In this document: piece by piece, positions 1 through 12,960 of the stretch
Numbering within the stretch: position 1 is the stretch's first letter
How the letters are laid out: each line of letters begins with the position of its first letter
NCBI GenBank assembly: GCA_964304625.1
Contig: OZ199840.1
Span: forward strand, 10,354,001-10,418,000
Source of the DNA: Kudoa neothunni
Lineage: Eukaryota; Cnidaria
Direction: 5' to 3'
DNA: 64,000 nucleotides
Position numbers and translations under genes: made by a program
The notes under the pieces: model-generated
Databases searched by the model: none
Told to the model about the DNA's origin: nothing
Seen by the model: only the letters and a program-made list of their open reading frames with translations

Positions 1-890
1 CACAAGACTGTCATCATTGGCTCAATTACCTTCTTCGAAAAAATTAACTATTTTCTCATATAATGCACTTGAACATTGAACTTATAATTATTAATGCAGA
101 TTTTAATTATACTATAAAATAGAAATTTTTAATATATTCATATTTTTACAGTTTATGCGAATGGAGAAACTATTTATTTTTTCTTATTAATCAATTTCTG
201 TATTTGTAATGATTTATATGTTTATATGAGCACATATAGAAATGATTAAATTTATTTCTAATTATTTTCTACCAAAATTTAAAAGAATTCTTTAGTCAGT
301 TAGTTTCATAATTTATAATGAGACCAACATATTATTATATTAAATTATTTTAATTTTTAAATAATGTTAAAATATTACCTTATGATTAAAGACCGATAAA
401 AATTCATATATACAAGAATTTAATTTATTATTTATGATTCGCAAATTCGAACGTTTAAAATTTTGTTATTTATATTTTGGAATCGTTGATGCTCAGTTCA
501 AGTATAAAAACGTGATTTTTAATATAGCGGGTTTCTGTGCTTAAAACACGCAAATGAAATTTTGACTTGATTTAGATTTCGTATTGATCATTTGAATGAT
601 TGGTTAATAACAAGAATTTCACTACTAATCTAAAAAATGTTTTTGCTAATATAAATCCCAACATTTTTTATATCCCCAAAGGTGATTTTTGTACGTATTT
701 GAAATAAACGTATTCAAAATATGTTAAATTCATAGATTATATAATATTTAAATAATATTAATATTGGATAAACATTTACAAAGTCAATCATGAAATTCAG
801 TATGAAAAAAATAAGTATCTCAGCAACGCACTCTAATGATCCCTTAAGAACAAAAATTTTTGATATATGAACGATCTGTTAGAGTTTTTA
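1..890. other. AT-rich spacer, no gene recognised
   Basis: Very AT-rich sequence with stops in all frames. I see no coding stretch, tRNA-like fold or clear repeat. Confidence 0.6.
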
Positions 891-1617
891 CAGTCAGTGA
901 CTGATTTTACGTAATCCCCTCGGACTAGGAAAAAAAGTGTGTAAAATTGGTCCCTTCCGGTTTTACGCATTTATTCGCGCGCGCGTATAATAATATACGT
1001 AACTATTTAGTATAATTGAATTCCATAAATTTAAGAAAAAAATAATTTTTATCATTTAGGAATAAAGTTATTAGTTGTTTTATTCACAAAAAATTCGTCC
1101 AAATATTTAAAAAATAGCTTTCACCATTGCGATCATGATCGATCGATCTTTTTTGTCAAACCTGAATAATTTTTTAAACTCATTTTATTAAATTCGCAAA
1201 TGAAGACAATAATCAATTTGTGTTCAGTCATTTAAAAATTTTTATTTATGTTTTTTAAGGTGCCATAGGGGTTGGATATGGAGGATATATCTGGTGTTTT
1301 ATAGTAACAAATTTGGCTGCTTTCGGGGAATATTGTGGACGTGTTTTATTATATCATGTTTAAATTTGATGTTCTTCCATTTAATTTAATTCTTTCGAAC
1401 ATTAAACTAAATTCATCTAATTTTTCAAAAACGTTCCGATAAAAGTGAGTAAAACCGTGAAGTCACGTGCTTAACAATCTGGAAATTTCGCCACCTTATT
1501 ATTTTATTTAGATCCAAATTCTTTAAAACAACATTTAAAAACATTATATATAGATTGTAGATTTGAATATTCAAATTGTATTTCTTTTTAAAAGTGCGTA
1601 AAACCGGTCACCGACTG
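891..1617. mobile_element. Non-autonomous pogo/Tc1-like element
   Basis: The left end reads CAGTCAGTGACTGATTTTAC after a TA. The right end reads AAAACCGGTCACCGACTG, so the two ends are imperfect inverted repeats. The dinucleotide at the right flank is CA instead of TA. The same end motif (gtgcgtaaaaccggtcaccgactg) recurs near 11,000-11,190, 19,445-19,530, 27,215-27,250 and 62,337-62,406, so it is a family. No transposase frame survives inside. What is seen is the inverted ends; assignment to pogo/Tc1 rests on the TA-CAG...CTG-TA form. Confidence 0.45.
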
Positions 1618-2389
1618 CACTATTATAGCAGGTTTTGGCGCGTACTTAGGAAATATTGCGGAGGTGAATTTTTATATTTTTTATCAATATTTTTTCTAAT
1701 TTATTAGATTTTAATTAATAAATTTTTCAGAAAAGAGATGTCAAAAAATGAGTAATGTTTTTTGATCACGTGATCATATTTTGATTGTTTTGCGAAAATT
1801 TTTAACCTAAATATATTATTTATATCCAAATATTTTTATAAATTGTAAATACGGTAGCGCATGGTTATTGCGCAATTTTAGAAATTGCATCGAAAATTAA
1901 AAATATACGAATTAACTATAGATATATATCGTGAGACAAGAGTAGAATATATCCATAAATATAATTATGGAATTAAGAAATAATTTTTTCGTTGGAAAAA
2001 ATAGGAGTGCATTTTTATTACGTACCTGAACTCTGTTGTTTGATTACGTCGACGTGTTTAGTACAAAGTAGGAAAATAAGAAAAATTATCGCCTACTTGA
2101 ACAAAACGTGTAGATTATTAAATAATTGGAAAAATTAGGAACTAAGAGTGACTCTAAAGCGAACATCGTTAGGCACTCCAGCCTTAAACCAGTCACCATG
2201 TTGAATACAATTGTATCAATAAAATTGAAAATATTTTCACACTTTATTTCAAGTGATTTAAGATTTTATCGCAAAACTCATAAAAAAATTCAAACTACTC
2301 GATATAAGAATGAATGGATCGAACTTCCGAGAACGAGGAATATAAAGCTGTCCAGAGAGTACGACATAATAGGAAAATAAATTAGCCAA
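1618..2389. other. Spacer, nothing recognised
   Basis: AT-rich. An open frame of 84 codons at 2126-2380 lacks an ATG start, has no recognisable motif and no splice partners, so I do not call it a gene. Confidence 0.5.
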
Positions 2390-3117
2390 TGGCATATTTA
2401 GTTTTATCATTTAATTCAAATTTCATAACAACCGCCAATTAATTAATCTTATTTTAAACATCGCAGTTTAATACTGCCCAGAAAAACACAAAATAATAGC
2501 GAACAGTGCTTATTTCACAAAAGAGTTATCATATATGTTATTATACTAGGTTTAAAAAATAAAACTTGTCAAAATATTGAACAATTATATCATATGTTTA
2601 TTTAATGCTCTCTACAATACGAAACCAATAATATTGATTAACAATTTTCACATATGTTTTTGGATGTTCGCTAAAACATAAAAATTAGAAAACCAACGAA
2701 AAGTCATCGTATTTTGAATAACTTGTATAAAAATAACGAGAGAATAGGGAGCTATCGTTGTATTCTCGAGAGAACGACAAGCTTATACCTGTGTTGCGCG
2801 TACGGACTAGCATCGCTCGTATAGTGTTTCCTTATTTATTCATTATTTACTCGATAGAATTTCTGTACATTTTTATCAATGACATATATTAATATTTTAA
2901 ATAATTTTAAGTAAAAAAAATATGAGGTAGATTTCTACCCAATTTTGTTTGAAGGGTGTTTTTACATTGACTTTTTTTAATATATCGCCAAAAAAAAATT
3001 CAGTTCAATTTCTGAAGGCGTTCATATAGATAAATAATTACAAAAACTGGAGAGGAGTTATGTTCCATTAATACGCTATAATATTGTTGACATAATTCAC
3101 TTGGCGTAGAAATCCAC
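2390..3117 (-). repeat. Dispersed repeat, copy 1 (inverted relative to copy 2)
   Basis: The reverse complement of this segment aligns over most of its length with 34,905-35,530. Shared landmarks in order are ggaacataactcctctccag, aaaaacacc...aaaattgg, gtaaataatgaataaataa, gtcgttctctc...gaatac, aacgatagctcc and ttattcaaaatacgatgac. Copies differ by many substitutions and small indels, so they are old. No coding capacity is seen. It may be the end of a larger DNA transposon. Confidence 0.7.
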
Positions 3118-3801
3118 CACATTTTAATATTTTAATATTTTAATTGGAAGGTTAAACTACCTTATTTATTTTCAAAATACTCTGTGAACAACAAAAAATT
3201 ATTACAACAAATTTTTCACATCTCTATGTTTTAATTAGTACAACGAGAGAGTAAATAAAAAAGGCACGAAAAAGTAAACTGGCGCACGCGCAATTGGTGG
3301 ATATTAAATAGGGCGGGGTTATTTCGCACTCGAGTCTTTGTCCCAAAAAACTGCATAATATCCCTGCACAACTGTATTCAATTTTATCGTTTTTAATAAG
3401 TTTTTAAAGCCAAATTTTTAACTGTATTTAATTTATCTTGAATTATAATTATTAAAGTTTAACTACAAAAATATATATTATTTCATTTAATAAGCTATTG
3501 TAAATATATGCATATACATTACACCCTTAGAGAATAAAAAACTTTACTAATATAAAGGAGTAAAAGTTGGATTATATGTTTAATATTTAAAAATAATTTA
3601 AATAATAAGAATAGAAATGAAATATTTCTTGTTATATAACTGTGAATAATTTTTCTAAAAATATAGGTATTTACTAACATAAATCTGTATTGCTGTCTCA
3701 GGCACGCAACAAAACATTCCTTGAAGAATAGTACCTACATGGTACAATAAATAAACGACGAAATAGATATAGTAAAATAAGTTGAAGTTTAATGATGCTT
3801 T
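3118..3801. other. Spacer downstream of gene A, nothing recognised
   Basis: AT-rich sequence between the dispersed repeat and the 3' end of gene A. No frame or repeat is recognised. Confidence 0.5.
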
Positions 3802-5830
3802 TTATTGTCTTGTGGGTTTCCTTTTTGTTTTTAAGCAGACAAAAGTTACGATTCCGAACACAAATATAACACCAAGAGCGACCCCTATTCCAATTCCAGC
3901 TTTTTTGCCAGTGGACATCCCCTCTGTTGAAGGGGTGGTAGATGATACATCAGAACTAGTAGTGGACGCAGATTCACTGGTTGATGTTTCGTCAGTAGAA
4001 CCGGTTTCCGTTGTAGTAGTTAAGGTTGATGTTGAAGGACTATTAGATCAAATGAGTATTTAATAGGACTTTTAAGGTAAATGAGAATACGTGGTTGTAG
4101 GAGTACTTGGCTGTTCCTCAAGGATTAAACCAATTCTTGGGTCATGATACATTAATTTATGGTCGGATTTGGCCGGTTCCTCTCTTAAAAACAATTTACA
4201 TTATGGAGAGGGTTACTACACATTTACTTGTTTTCAATAATCACATCAACTCCACTGTACCCCAAAACATTATCCATCACATATCTCAAGTACACACTTT
4301 TGAGGCAGTTTACATTAAATTGTTCGATCTAACAAGTCATCAATGTATTCTAGTCGAACAATCTGCTGAAATACTTTAATAGGTTGGTTAGCAGCAGAAC
4401 ACAATACATCCTGGCTAGTTTGCAAAGCCTTCTTCCAATCGCCTTTAATATCGTCTTGTTTCATCCAAGAAACGTATAACTAAAGTATAATGAGTTATGT
4501 TTAGAGGAACTTTTAAAAACAACCACCTTTAGTTTCATTTTTGCATCAATTGGCAATGGAGTTTTTAAACCCGCGAAATTTCTTTTTTCCAACGGTTCTA
4601 AATCAAGGTCTGGCTGTGCGGTCACTTTTTCAAACAATTGTTTGCATTTGTCGTCATTAAAGTCACCCACAAATTTTACATTTTTCATCGTAAAGTCTGT
4701 TACACATTCGCTGTGAAATACAACCGTGTCAAGCATAACATATTGATTTTTTGGTATGCAAGGGTGAGGAATGTCGTTTTTGACAGTAGATTCCTGTTTA
4801 ATTTATTTGATTCGATAAAAAATGTTCAAGAATTATATTATAAAATTCGATACTTGAATGAGTTGTTTGAAGATAAGATAGTTTACCTCTGTAGGAGAGG
4901 AACATATGAAACTGTTTGCTACGATAGTGTAATCTTTATTCTCATATTTAGCTTTGTACATGAGTGGCTCTACAAAGTCTTTGGGGTTTGCAGTGATAAA
5001 TCCCATGAAAAAAGTCTCAGGACTGAATAGTAACGTCAGCTCTGGATTAATAACCTAAACAAACTTTATAATAGACACCAATAAAATATACTTTATTTGA
5101 GATATCGATGTTGGATAGACTAAATGTTAGAATATCTTCAATCATGGAATTGTATGGTTCCACAGGATCTACCCCAGCAATGGCCAAATATTCCTTAATT
5201 AATTCACTATCTTGTATTATCATGTTCTCAATATTTCCTTTATCTTTCCTGGATACAAATAAAATTTTTGAATATTTGCATAATTGTAAGTATTAATTTG
5301 GTTACGATTTTTGAAGCTCTTTGGTGTAGAATACTTTGAGAAATATTTCATTTGCGGGAACAGATTCAAAACTAGATGTCTTAATATCCTGAACACAATT
5401 TTTCACATCAGTGTCTAATAAAATATTTTTAATTTTTTTAGCTATAAAAATATTTAAAACATATTACAAGTTAAATCTTAGTTTTCAATAATGGTAGCAA
5501 AAATATTAAAGTAATATAGTATTAAAATGTAAAAAAATATTTTCACATTACAATGGAAGTAAAAATTTTGATGCATATACCTTTGCAATTAAATTCTGAA
5601 ATCTTTATATTAGTTGATTGTTGCCCTGAATCGTTCATAGTAGTGTCTACTATATAGCTTATTGCTTTGATTTTATCAACATTCTTCATTAGAACCGCGC
5701 CATACTATTTAGTTGAAATTCCATTTATATTTTTGTATATTAGATATATTACTTTTTTTGTATTACTATTCGATGTGGCCATCCAGTTGGTTGCTGCCAC
5801 CAGCCAAAAAAGAATAAAATAACAATTTTT
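3802..5830 (-). CDS. Gene A: mucin-stalk type I membrane protein, paralogue of gene B, start codon apparently lost
   Basis: Family not recognised. Exons on the minus strand: 5830/5782-5753, 5704-5581, 5414-5306, 5248-5092, 5054-4854, 4793-4527, 4479-4375, 4328-4228, 4183-4091, 4039-3802. From the ATG at 5782 they join to 474 codons plus stop with consistent phases. The ectodomain holds a conserved block NDIPHPCIPKNQY. A Ser/Thr-rich stalk follows, then GKKAGIGIG leading into a single membrane helix and a short basic tail. Every intron position and phase matches gene B, and exons 4, 5 and 7 have identical lengths (157, 201, 105 nt). An in-frame hydrophobic stretch (FILFWLVAA) lies upstream of the ATG at 5782. 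It matches the signal peptide of gene B, but the codon at B's start position is AAA (5828-5830). The gene may therefore be start-lost, or have an unseen upstream exon. AATAAA at 3806-3801 overlaps the stop codon. An alternative acceptor for exon 3 lies at 5441 in the same frame. Confidence 0.8.
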
Positions 5831-5872
5831 AAACCTTTGTTTCAAAATTAAGATATCATATCCCTATAATAT

Positions 5873-6875
5873 AGTGTACTTACATCGTATATGTTCACCC
5901 CCACTATATTAGAACTTTAAGATTAATTAGATTATATTTGTTTAATCTAAATAATAAGTAAATATATTAATATTAGCTATTTATTTTTGTCAGATTAAAA
6001 TAATCCAAAACATATATATTTACCAAAAATATTTTTAAATTACTATTAAACACGGTATTCGATAAAGTAATTTTTATATGTTAAATAAATTATTACTATA
6101 TCTAAGAATTGTTATTTAGAAATTAAATTATTACTTTTATTGGGATTATGTTGGGTAATAATAACGTCAGTCACTACAGGTGGAATTGTGAGATTAATCA
6201 TAATATTACTAAGCAAATTCAGCCGATTGGATATTGAGAGTAAAATCAATAACCAAACTAACAGGTTGTACACTTGTCGATAATTAATATGGTTATTGTT
6301 GTTGGCTAGCAGATATAAAACTAATTCTATTTACTTCGCAATAAAGTTCATTTATTATGATAATTTTGTATTGAATAAACCACCTATATTTTATTTTGTT
6401 ACGTGTAGCATGAACAGTACCTATAATTATTTTACATTGAAAGTATATTTTTAAAGTCTTCCATTTATTATTGATTAAGCGATGTTGTTTTTTTGTATTA
6501 AAGTATTAAAAACAAAGACACAATGTGTTATTGCATTAATAGCGTTAATTTATAAACAATTCTTGCCAACATATCTATTCTCAAAATTTTTTCCTCAACT
6601 CATTATTGATGCTAAGGAAGATTTCATGAATATTTTTATCGTAGAATCCACCAGATATATTATTTACTCGACATAAAATAACAAATATGTTAAATTATTT
6701 GTAATAATATTGGATTATATCGGCTAAAATTACCTAGAGCTACTTAACAGTTATTTTAAATAGGATTATATTCGTTTATTTTCAATATCGTTGTACATAA
6801 TGTGTGCTTCTATCATTCTTCTCGTAATATTTCTTTTTAAGTCAACTATATTAACACCTACGTGTGTAATATTTA
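5873..6875. other. Spacer, nothing recognised
   Basis: AT-rich sequence upstream of gene A. A 64-codon frame at 6482-6676 has no motif and I leave it out. Confidence 0.5.
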
Positions 6876-6879
6876 TTAG

Positions 6880-9106
6880 CCTTCCGAGCGTCAGAAAATA
6901 AACTTTACACAATCCTTCTATTGGGGTCCAATGGACCCCACATTTTTTTAACTTAAATGTTGATAAAAATTAAATATGTCATTTACTAGAGTATAAGAGA
7001 CAAATATTTACAAAATATTGGAGAATTTTACAATTATAACACCGCCGGTTGTTAACGATGATCGCAGAAACATTTAAAACGTTAAATTAGACATCAAAGT
7101 AAACGAGTTTAGCTTCTCATTTTTAATATAATGGGGTTTAATAAAAATATATATCATCCACATTAAATAAATCTTAAAAATTGATTCCTTTGTAATTAAT
7201 TTCGTAATAATCATGCCCAATAATACCCGCAATCCATACTGTTCCAAAATACATAAAATGCGAGATATTTATCCTATTTTGGTTGTTTATATTACAAAAT
7301 ACCACGAAAACAACTTTTGAACTGCTTTCAATACAGATGACTCTACAAACAAAACAAAAAATCCCGGCTTTTCTGTCTCGAGATCTCGAACAACAACAGC
7401 ATCACTCGCGACACAGAAGTTTTATTATGCACTTATAACTTAAATCAGCGTGATTTTTGTTTCCCTAAACATATTTCTTTGTCAACCCGTCTTCAAACTC
7501 TTCTAGAAGCTTAACTCTTGAACAATTGAATTCATAGAAAACAGTCATAAAGAAAATATGAATTAACCAAGCTAATACCAACCATAATGAAGAATACTGC
7601 TATCTACCGTCGATTCGTTTACCCTATACACTCATTGTAGCAATAATAGGATCCACTGTTCCTATTCCTTCTTTTTTAACGATTATACTCAAGGTTAACA
7701 ACAGGTTTTTTCAGTCTGTATCTTCAACGTTTGCAATGAACCAGAGGTTGTTAGTATTAAAAATGCTTTACCTTTATAGGAACATAGGAGATTAGTATTA
7801 ATTTTTGATTAAACAAAAGTGTAATGAAACTTGCCGTTTTGAATTCATTTTTAGACAATTTGTAATATCTCTTTTATTATTTCAGATTGTTCCAGTCATT
7901 CCACCTGTAAGAGATTTTTGGCAACGGAAACAGAAGTAAAGATATTTCCCCCACATTCCATTAATGATGACACAATATCTCCTCAACATTTTCTGACGTT
8001 TCATTATTATTTTTTTCCAAGTACCAGACACTAATAAGTTATGAGTGTACTTGGTCTTGGGATTTGTAAGGAGAAAATGCTTAATTCGATATATTGCCGA
8101 AGAAAAATTTCCCCAGAATGCAAATAGCTGCTCGTCAATGGTCAAACTTTCCCGGAGGTAATAAAGTTGGGAACGACAATCTTTCCAACCCTTAAAAATA
8201 TCACAAATGGTGAAGAATTTATCCATGATTCTTCATGCTTCTCTGGTTTTGAATTGTTCGTAATGAACGTTCCACGAAATTTGATTAAATCTATTTAATG
8301 ACATAATCTTTCGAAAAATATCCATTCGATCCCCAACACTCTAGAGCAATTTGAGTCATTCTAATTTAGATTTGAACGTGGGAATACAGTTATGGATTCC
8401 TAGATTGACTAATGGATCTTTTTTTGAAAATTATTAAAATAATTTTGATAATTAAAGTTGAGAAACGTTAATGTTTGAAATAACAGTTGAGAAAATAGAT
8501 TCACCATAAAATATGAGGGATGATCAGCTAAGAAGGTGATTCTGTTTGAAACTTACAAAATTGAACCTGGATATTTTGAAAAATATTTCGTTTAAAGCTT
8601 TTAGTTATTTTAAGTTTTTCAGAAAACCAATTAACACCGCTCTTATCTTCAAAAACATTAGAATAACATAAATATCTAAATTATTAAAGATATAAAATTC
8701 ATTGATACCGGATTCAAACTCATCCAAAATATTATGCTTAGAACCACTTATGGCAATGTTTTACTCTTCAGTAATGATGGGTATTTAACGTATGTATGGT
8801 TTTTCCAATTTTTCTCTGTTTTCTCTTGATAAAATTTTATTTAATTCTCAAAATTGTTGTAAATTATTTTTCTTTGTTGCATGAAAGAATAAAACATGGA
8901 GTCCATTGGAACCCAAAAGAAGGAATGTGTATCTTGATTATTTCGTTACCTGGATGTACTAATTAAAATTTTCTGTTATATTTCAATAGAACTCATATTC
9001 TCAGAAGATTAGACGTGATCTGAAATTAACTGATGGAACATAATATTCTCTAAAATTGATTCAAACATCCATTGAGGTCCAAGGGACCCCAAAGACGCTC
9101 GGATGG
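6880..9106 (-). mobile_element. Decayed piggyBac-like DNA transposon
   Basis: The left end reads CCTTCCGAGCGTC after TTAG (a damaged TTAA). The right end is the inverted copy GACGCTCGGATGG followed by an intact TTAA at 9107-9110. Just inside the ends are near-palindromes, GGGGTCCAATGGACCCC (left) and GAGGTCCAAGGGACCCC (right). On the minus strand from about 8330 to 7882 a transposase fragment reads IMSLNRF, then, after a stop, SLTIDEQLFAFWGN, the characteristic piggyBac DDE start. Most of the rest of the transposase is gone. Termini, TTAA target and protein motif agree, so the family call is strong. Confidence 0.8.
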
Positions 9107-9110
9107 TTAA

Positions 9111-9496
9111 ACCCATTCACGCCTGAAAGTCTTATTTATCATTGAAAAAACTATGTAAATTTAAATAAATAATTTTAACATAAACAAGATGTTTATTTTA
9201 CTAAAATACCTTCAATATTTCATAAAAATGGACAATTAATGTTGTCCGTATATTGGACATCCGGCACGCAAGGGTTAAAATAACCCTCGAATACCTGGAG
9301 GTGGCCAATCAGCGATTATTATATCAATAACTTTTCCGAAATATTTTGTTTGCTTTTTTCCCCTTGTTGTATTTTGTATTATAATGATGCTTTTAGAAAT
9401 ATTTAAATAATGGAGTTTCAAGATTAATATTTTGGCTTAAGATTTAATATAGAAAAAATGTTACACATGCCTATCATTTAAATTATAAATAATAAG
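9111..9496. other. Spacer, nothing recognised
   Basis: AT-rich sequence between the piggyBac element and the hAT MITE. No gene or repeat recognised. Confidence 0.5.
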
Positions 9497-9504
9497 GTTT
9501 TGAT

Positions 9505-10207
9505 CAGTGTTTCCTAACTTTTTTTCTATCACGCCCCACTTTTGCTTTTAACATGTTCCACGCCCCATACTTTTCAAAAATATTGATTATTCAATTGAAA
9601 TAATTTATAATTTGGATTCCAATTTCATATCTCGGTCAAATTTGAAAATAACTAATATATACTTCTTTTCTCATTAAAATTAAAATGTATAAGATCAGAT
9701 TTAAATTAATTTATCGATGAATATTAAAAATTAACATTTTTAGTTCTTCATTCTATCAAAAACAGCGTTAAGTGGAACTCATCGTAATCTTGCTCGCATT
9801 ATGCGAGACTTCCATGTATACGTGCCCGATAAACCCAAAATAATCAATCTAGATATGAAATTAATCAATATTATCAATGGGACAAGATTGGGATTAATAC
9901 CATTCCGATTCTATTTGGGTAAGGACTAAGTTAAATGTTATTATATATATATGAAATTGATCGTTGATTTTGAAATTGTTTTCTGATATTAGTAGTAACT
10001 CAAAAATAAATGAGATCATGAATCAAGGTATTGATTTCGATGTGCCCCACATATCCAATTATCCCATCACTATCCACGCTATATAAATGCTTGGGACTTT
10101 ACACATCCCACTAGAGGCATTCACTAAACGTTTAAAAATTTCTATGCCCCACCAAAATTCTTCCAAGTCCCACCGGTGGGGCGTCGCCCTTGGGTTGAGA
10201 AACACTA
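9505..10207. mobile_element. Non-autonomous hAT element (MITE)
   Basis: The left end is CAGTGTTTCCTAACTTTTT followed by a CGCCCCAC tract. The right end is GTGGGGCGTCGCCCTTGGGTTGAGAAACACTA, its imperfect inverse. The flanks GTTTTGAT (9497-9504) and GTTTAGAC (10208-10215) match at six of eight positions, as expected of an old 8-bp hAT target duplication. No transposase is inside. The CAGTG-TTTC ends and 8-bp duplication are hAT hallmarks. Confidence 0.7.
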
Positions 10208-10469
10208 GTTTAGACGATTAATATATATTTTAAAAAGCTTTTCTGCAATCAGATAAACATTATATATATATATGTTTTGGGGGAAATGAATTTTTTAAAA
10301 TTCATTTTTTTTATAACAACTTGATGCTGTTAAATAATTAAATCTGGAATGGGAATCGCGGATAACCTACATAATAAATCAAAAAGTTAAAAACCTACAT
10401 ATACCTCTCTGTTGCTGGTAGAATAATGAAAATTCGTCGATATTATGTATACAATCTGAGCTATAAATT

Positions 10470-10860
10470 TCACATATGTCTAAGTTGTAGAGTCCATCCT
10501 TCAACAATTGCAGAATCTACATCTGCGGCCTCGCCATAGAAATTAATTTTTCTTAGACTAAATCGTTTTTTATAGCCCTTAAACCACCAAATAGTCACAA
10601 TTTCTGGCTTCATATTTTCAACCGAAAGTTCAGTTCTTTTATTTATGATATTAGATGCGGTGATTTCGATTTTGTTGTCCCTCATTAAACAGATCCAATC
10701 ATAAACGCGTTGATCATAATCAATGTTTGATCCATTATGAATGTTTTTTCTTTTATGTGATTCCAATCCTCTTTCAACAATAGAAATTACTTTCTCTTTC
10801 TTTGGAAGAATCCCATTTAAGGTGGCAATATTCGAAATTTGGAAATGTTTAATTATCGCT
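10470..10860 (-). pseudogene. Pogo/Tigger-type transposase fragment (CENP-B-like helix-turn-helix)
   Basis: The minus-strand frame at 10766-10470 reads YDQRVYDWICLMRDNKIEI and later WWFKGYKKRFSLRKI...GEAADVD. This is the order of the CENP-B/Tc5 DNA-binding domain in jerky and Tigger transposases (V..W, then W...F..R..L..R, then GE). The open frame extends upstream to about 10,860 (ILPKKEKVISIVERGL), resembling the first pogo HTH. The DDE catalytic half is absent. Pogo-like end motifs lie nearby at 10,995-11,040 and 11,160-11,190. Confidence 0.6.
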
Positions 10861-11480
10861 ATCTAAGCGTGTTTGAAGAGTAAACTTTCGAAATATTTTA
10901 TTATTTTGTATTTATCTTCCAAAGTTCTAACAATTTTATAATTAATTTTTGCCAACTCTATTATTTAATTGATAAAAAACAAAAAATAACCAAAAGACGG
11001 TCGAAAAAAATGTGCAAAATCGATCAGTCACGTGACAGGCATATCCTCATTTTAACTACTTGAAATTATTTATTTTTAATAAAAATGCTATAAATCTCTA
11101 CATTTATATTATTTAAATCTAAATATATACTAAAAATTTCAATATAATAATTTTTTCAAAGGTGTGCCAAATCGGTTGCCTATTGTATAATAATTTTGTT
11201 AAATTATAGATCAACAAAAAATAGTAAATTAAATACAGTAAGTTAAAGTTTTATTTATATCATCTTAAAAATTCGAAATATAAAAACCCTTAGACTGTAT
11301 ACATTAAACAGGTTTCTGTCAACAGGGATGAGGTTTCATAAAAAATCATAGATTTTGAGAATAAAACAAAGCCTTAGCTATTAAATTAGTATATTAAGAA
11401 GAAAGTGTGAAAAATGAAACAAAATAAAATTGTTTATCTCTAACTTTTCACGCTATTCAAAGTATATACACGCATAACTA

Positions 11481-11732
11481 CAGTGACTTACATGTCGTAC
11501 GTATTATCGCAATAAAACCCAAAATAATGAAAATGTAGGGAATTTAATTTATACTCTATAACAAAAGTAACATATTGCCTCAATTTGACATCAGAAAAAT
11601 TGAAAAATCAATAGTTTGTATGCATTTTATGTGCCTTTCGTAGTGAATTTTCTTCAAACCAACGAAAATTATTGCTCGTGCGTAATGGTTTCGATTTCCC
11701 TTTTTAAAAAACTCACGACACGTAAGCCAATG
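11481..11732. mobile_element. Mariner-type MITE, short copy (252 bp)
   Basis: Flanked by TA on both sides. The left end CAGTGACTTACATGTCGTAC is inverted at the right end as CACGACACGTAAGCCAATG. The first 220 bp resemble the start of the longer element at 16,239-17,096. No coding capacity. Confidence 0.65.
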
Positions 11733-11807
11733 TATTCTACTTCATCGTATTTGCGCTAATAAACGCCACAAAAATGCATCATTGATTTATTCTTATTAAA
11801 TTTATTA

Positions 11808-12960
11808 TATACTAGCGCGAACTGCGCAGCGTTGCTCGTTGCTTGGGGAAGATTTCGCCTAGAAACGTTTTTTATGAGTATTCAAAAAATATACTGAAAT
11901 TTCGAATTAACCCATAGAAGAAAAATAACTAACAAGTTTTAAGCAATATACTTTAACGAATTGGTTTATTAAATTTAAATTATGATCATTTCCCTGAAGG
12001 AGTGTTCCAATCCCGGCGTTCGTTTAAAAATATCGTGGCTCGAAACCAACGCTAAAAAATTTAAGGTCAGCGTCATATTTGTTTCGTTCCCGAATTATTT
12101 AAATCCCACTAAAGTGTTATCTATAACGTTATTTTTTGACCTGACTCGGTAGCTGTGTGCACCATTAACTTCTTAAAAGATAAAAAAATAAAAAAAGTAA
12201 AAGAGATAGAAGAAAATAGACGGAAATTAATTTTTATTCCTCAAATTATTATTCCTTGGCCCGATAAGAGAAAAATGCACTTTTTCCCATAAATAGCCAC
12301 CAATGGCGCCAACTTCAACATAAGTAATTTAAATAATTGGCTGAAATAAAATTACAACCATCTACATTGAATTTAATTAGTGAACGTTCAACATAGTGGA
12401 CAATTTCAATGAAATCTACGTACATGGTGCTTGCATTCTAAAGCTTCAGTCTATCTGATAATAGAATTCCTATCCAAATCGTTATTAATGATGCAAATAT
12501 AGAATCTTTCTCGTATTTTAAACTATTAATAGAACTTTTAAAATATACGTATCAAGTCATATACGTTAAAACTCCAGAAATAAGGAATGTATATGCGCAA
12601 AATCCAAAATATACACGCCATCATCATATAAAAAATCAGACGATATCGATTAATTTAAATTTTATAAAACATATAATGGGGAAAATTAACTTCAACCAAC
12701 CATCAGCAGGACATAAGCAGGTGTTAGTCTGGTGGTTCAACTCAAGTAATCCGATAAATAAACTTTGAATCGACAAAATCACCATTTTCTAAATACTTTA
12801 CGGAACGTTTGGTAGTGTAAAAACGATTTAAAGATTTTTTGAAACATTTTAAATTTTAAAATATTTCATAAATGTCTCTATAAGGAAAAAATTTTGACGC
12901 ACATGCTTATTTACACACACTCGGACACTTCAGCTTTATATATATAGCAGATATGTTTTT
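11808..12960. repeat. Possible widespread 'ACTAGC...TATATATAG' interspersed repeat
   Basis: The start TATACTAGCGCGAACTGCGC followed by GCGTTGCTCGTTGCTTGGGG, and the end CAGCTTTATATATATAGCAG, resemble a repeat common in many invertebrate genomes (ACTAGCTGACCCGGCGAAC...TATATATAGA). The boundaries are inferred from those two landmarks only. No protein frame is seen within. Confidence 0.3.

Noticed and set aside
2126-2380. 84-codon frame
   Set aside because: No ATG, no motif and no matching splice partners; composition fits chance.
3782-5030. Plus-strand frames opposite gene A
   Set aside because: They are shadows; the minus strand shows ten exons with phases conserved in gene B.
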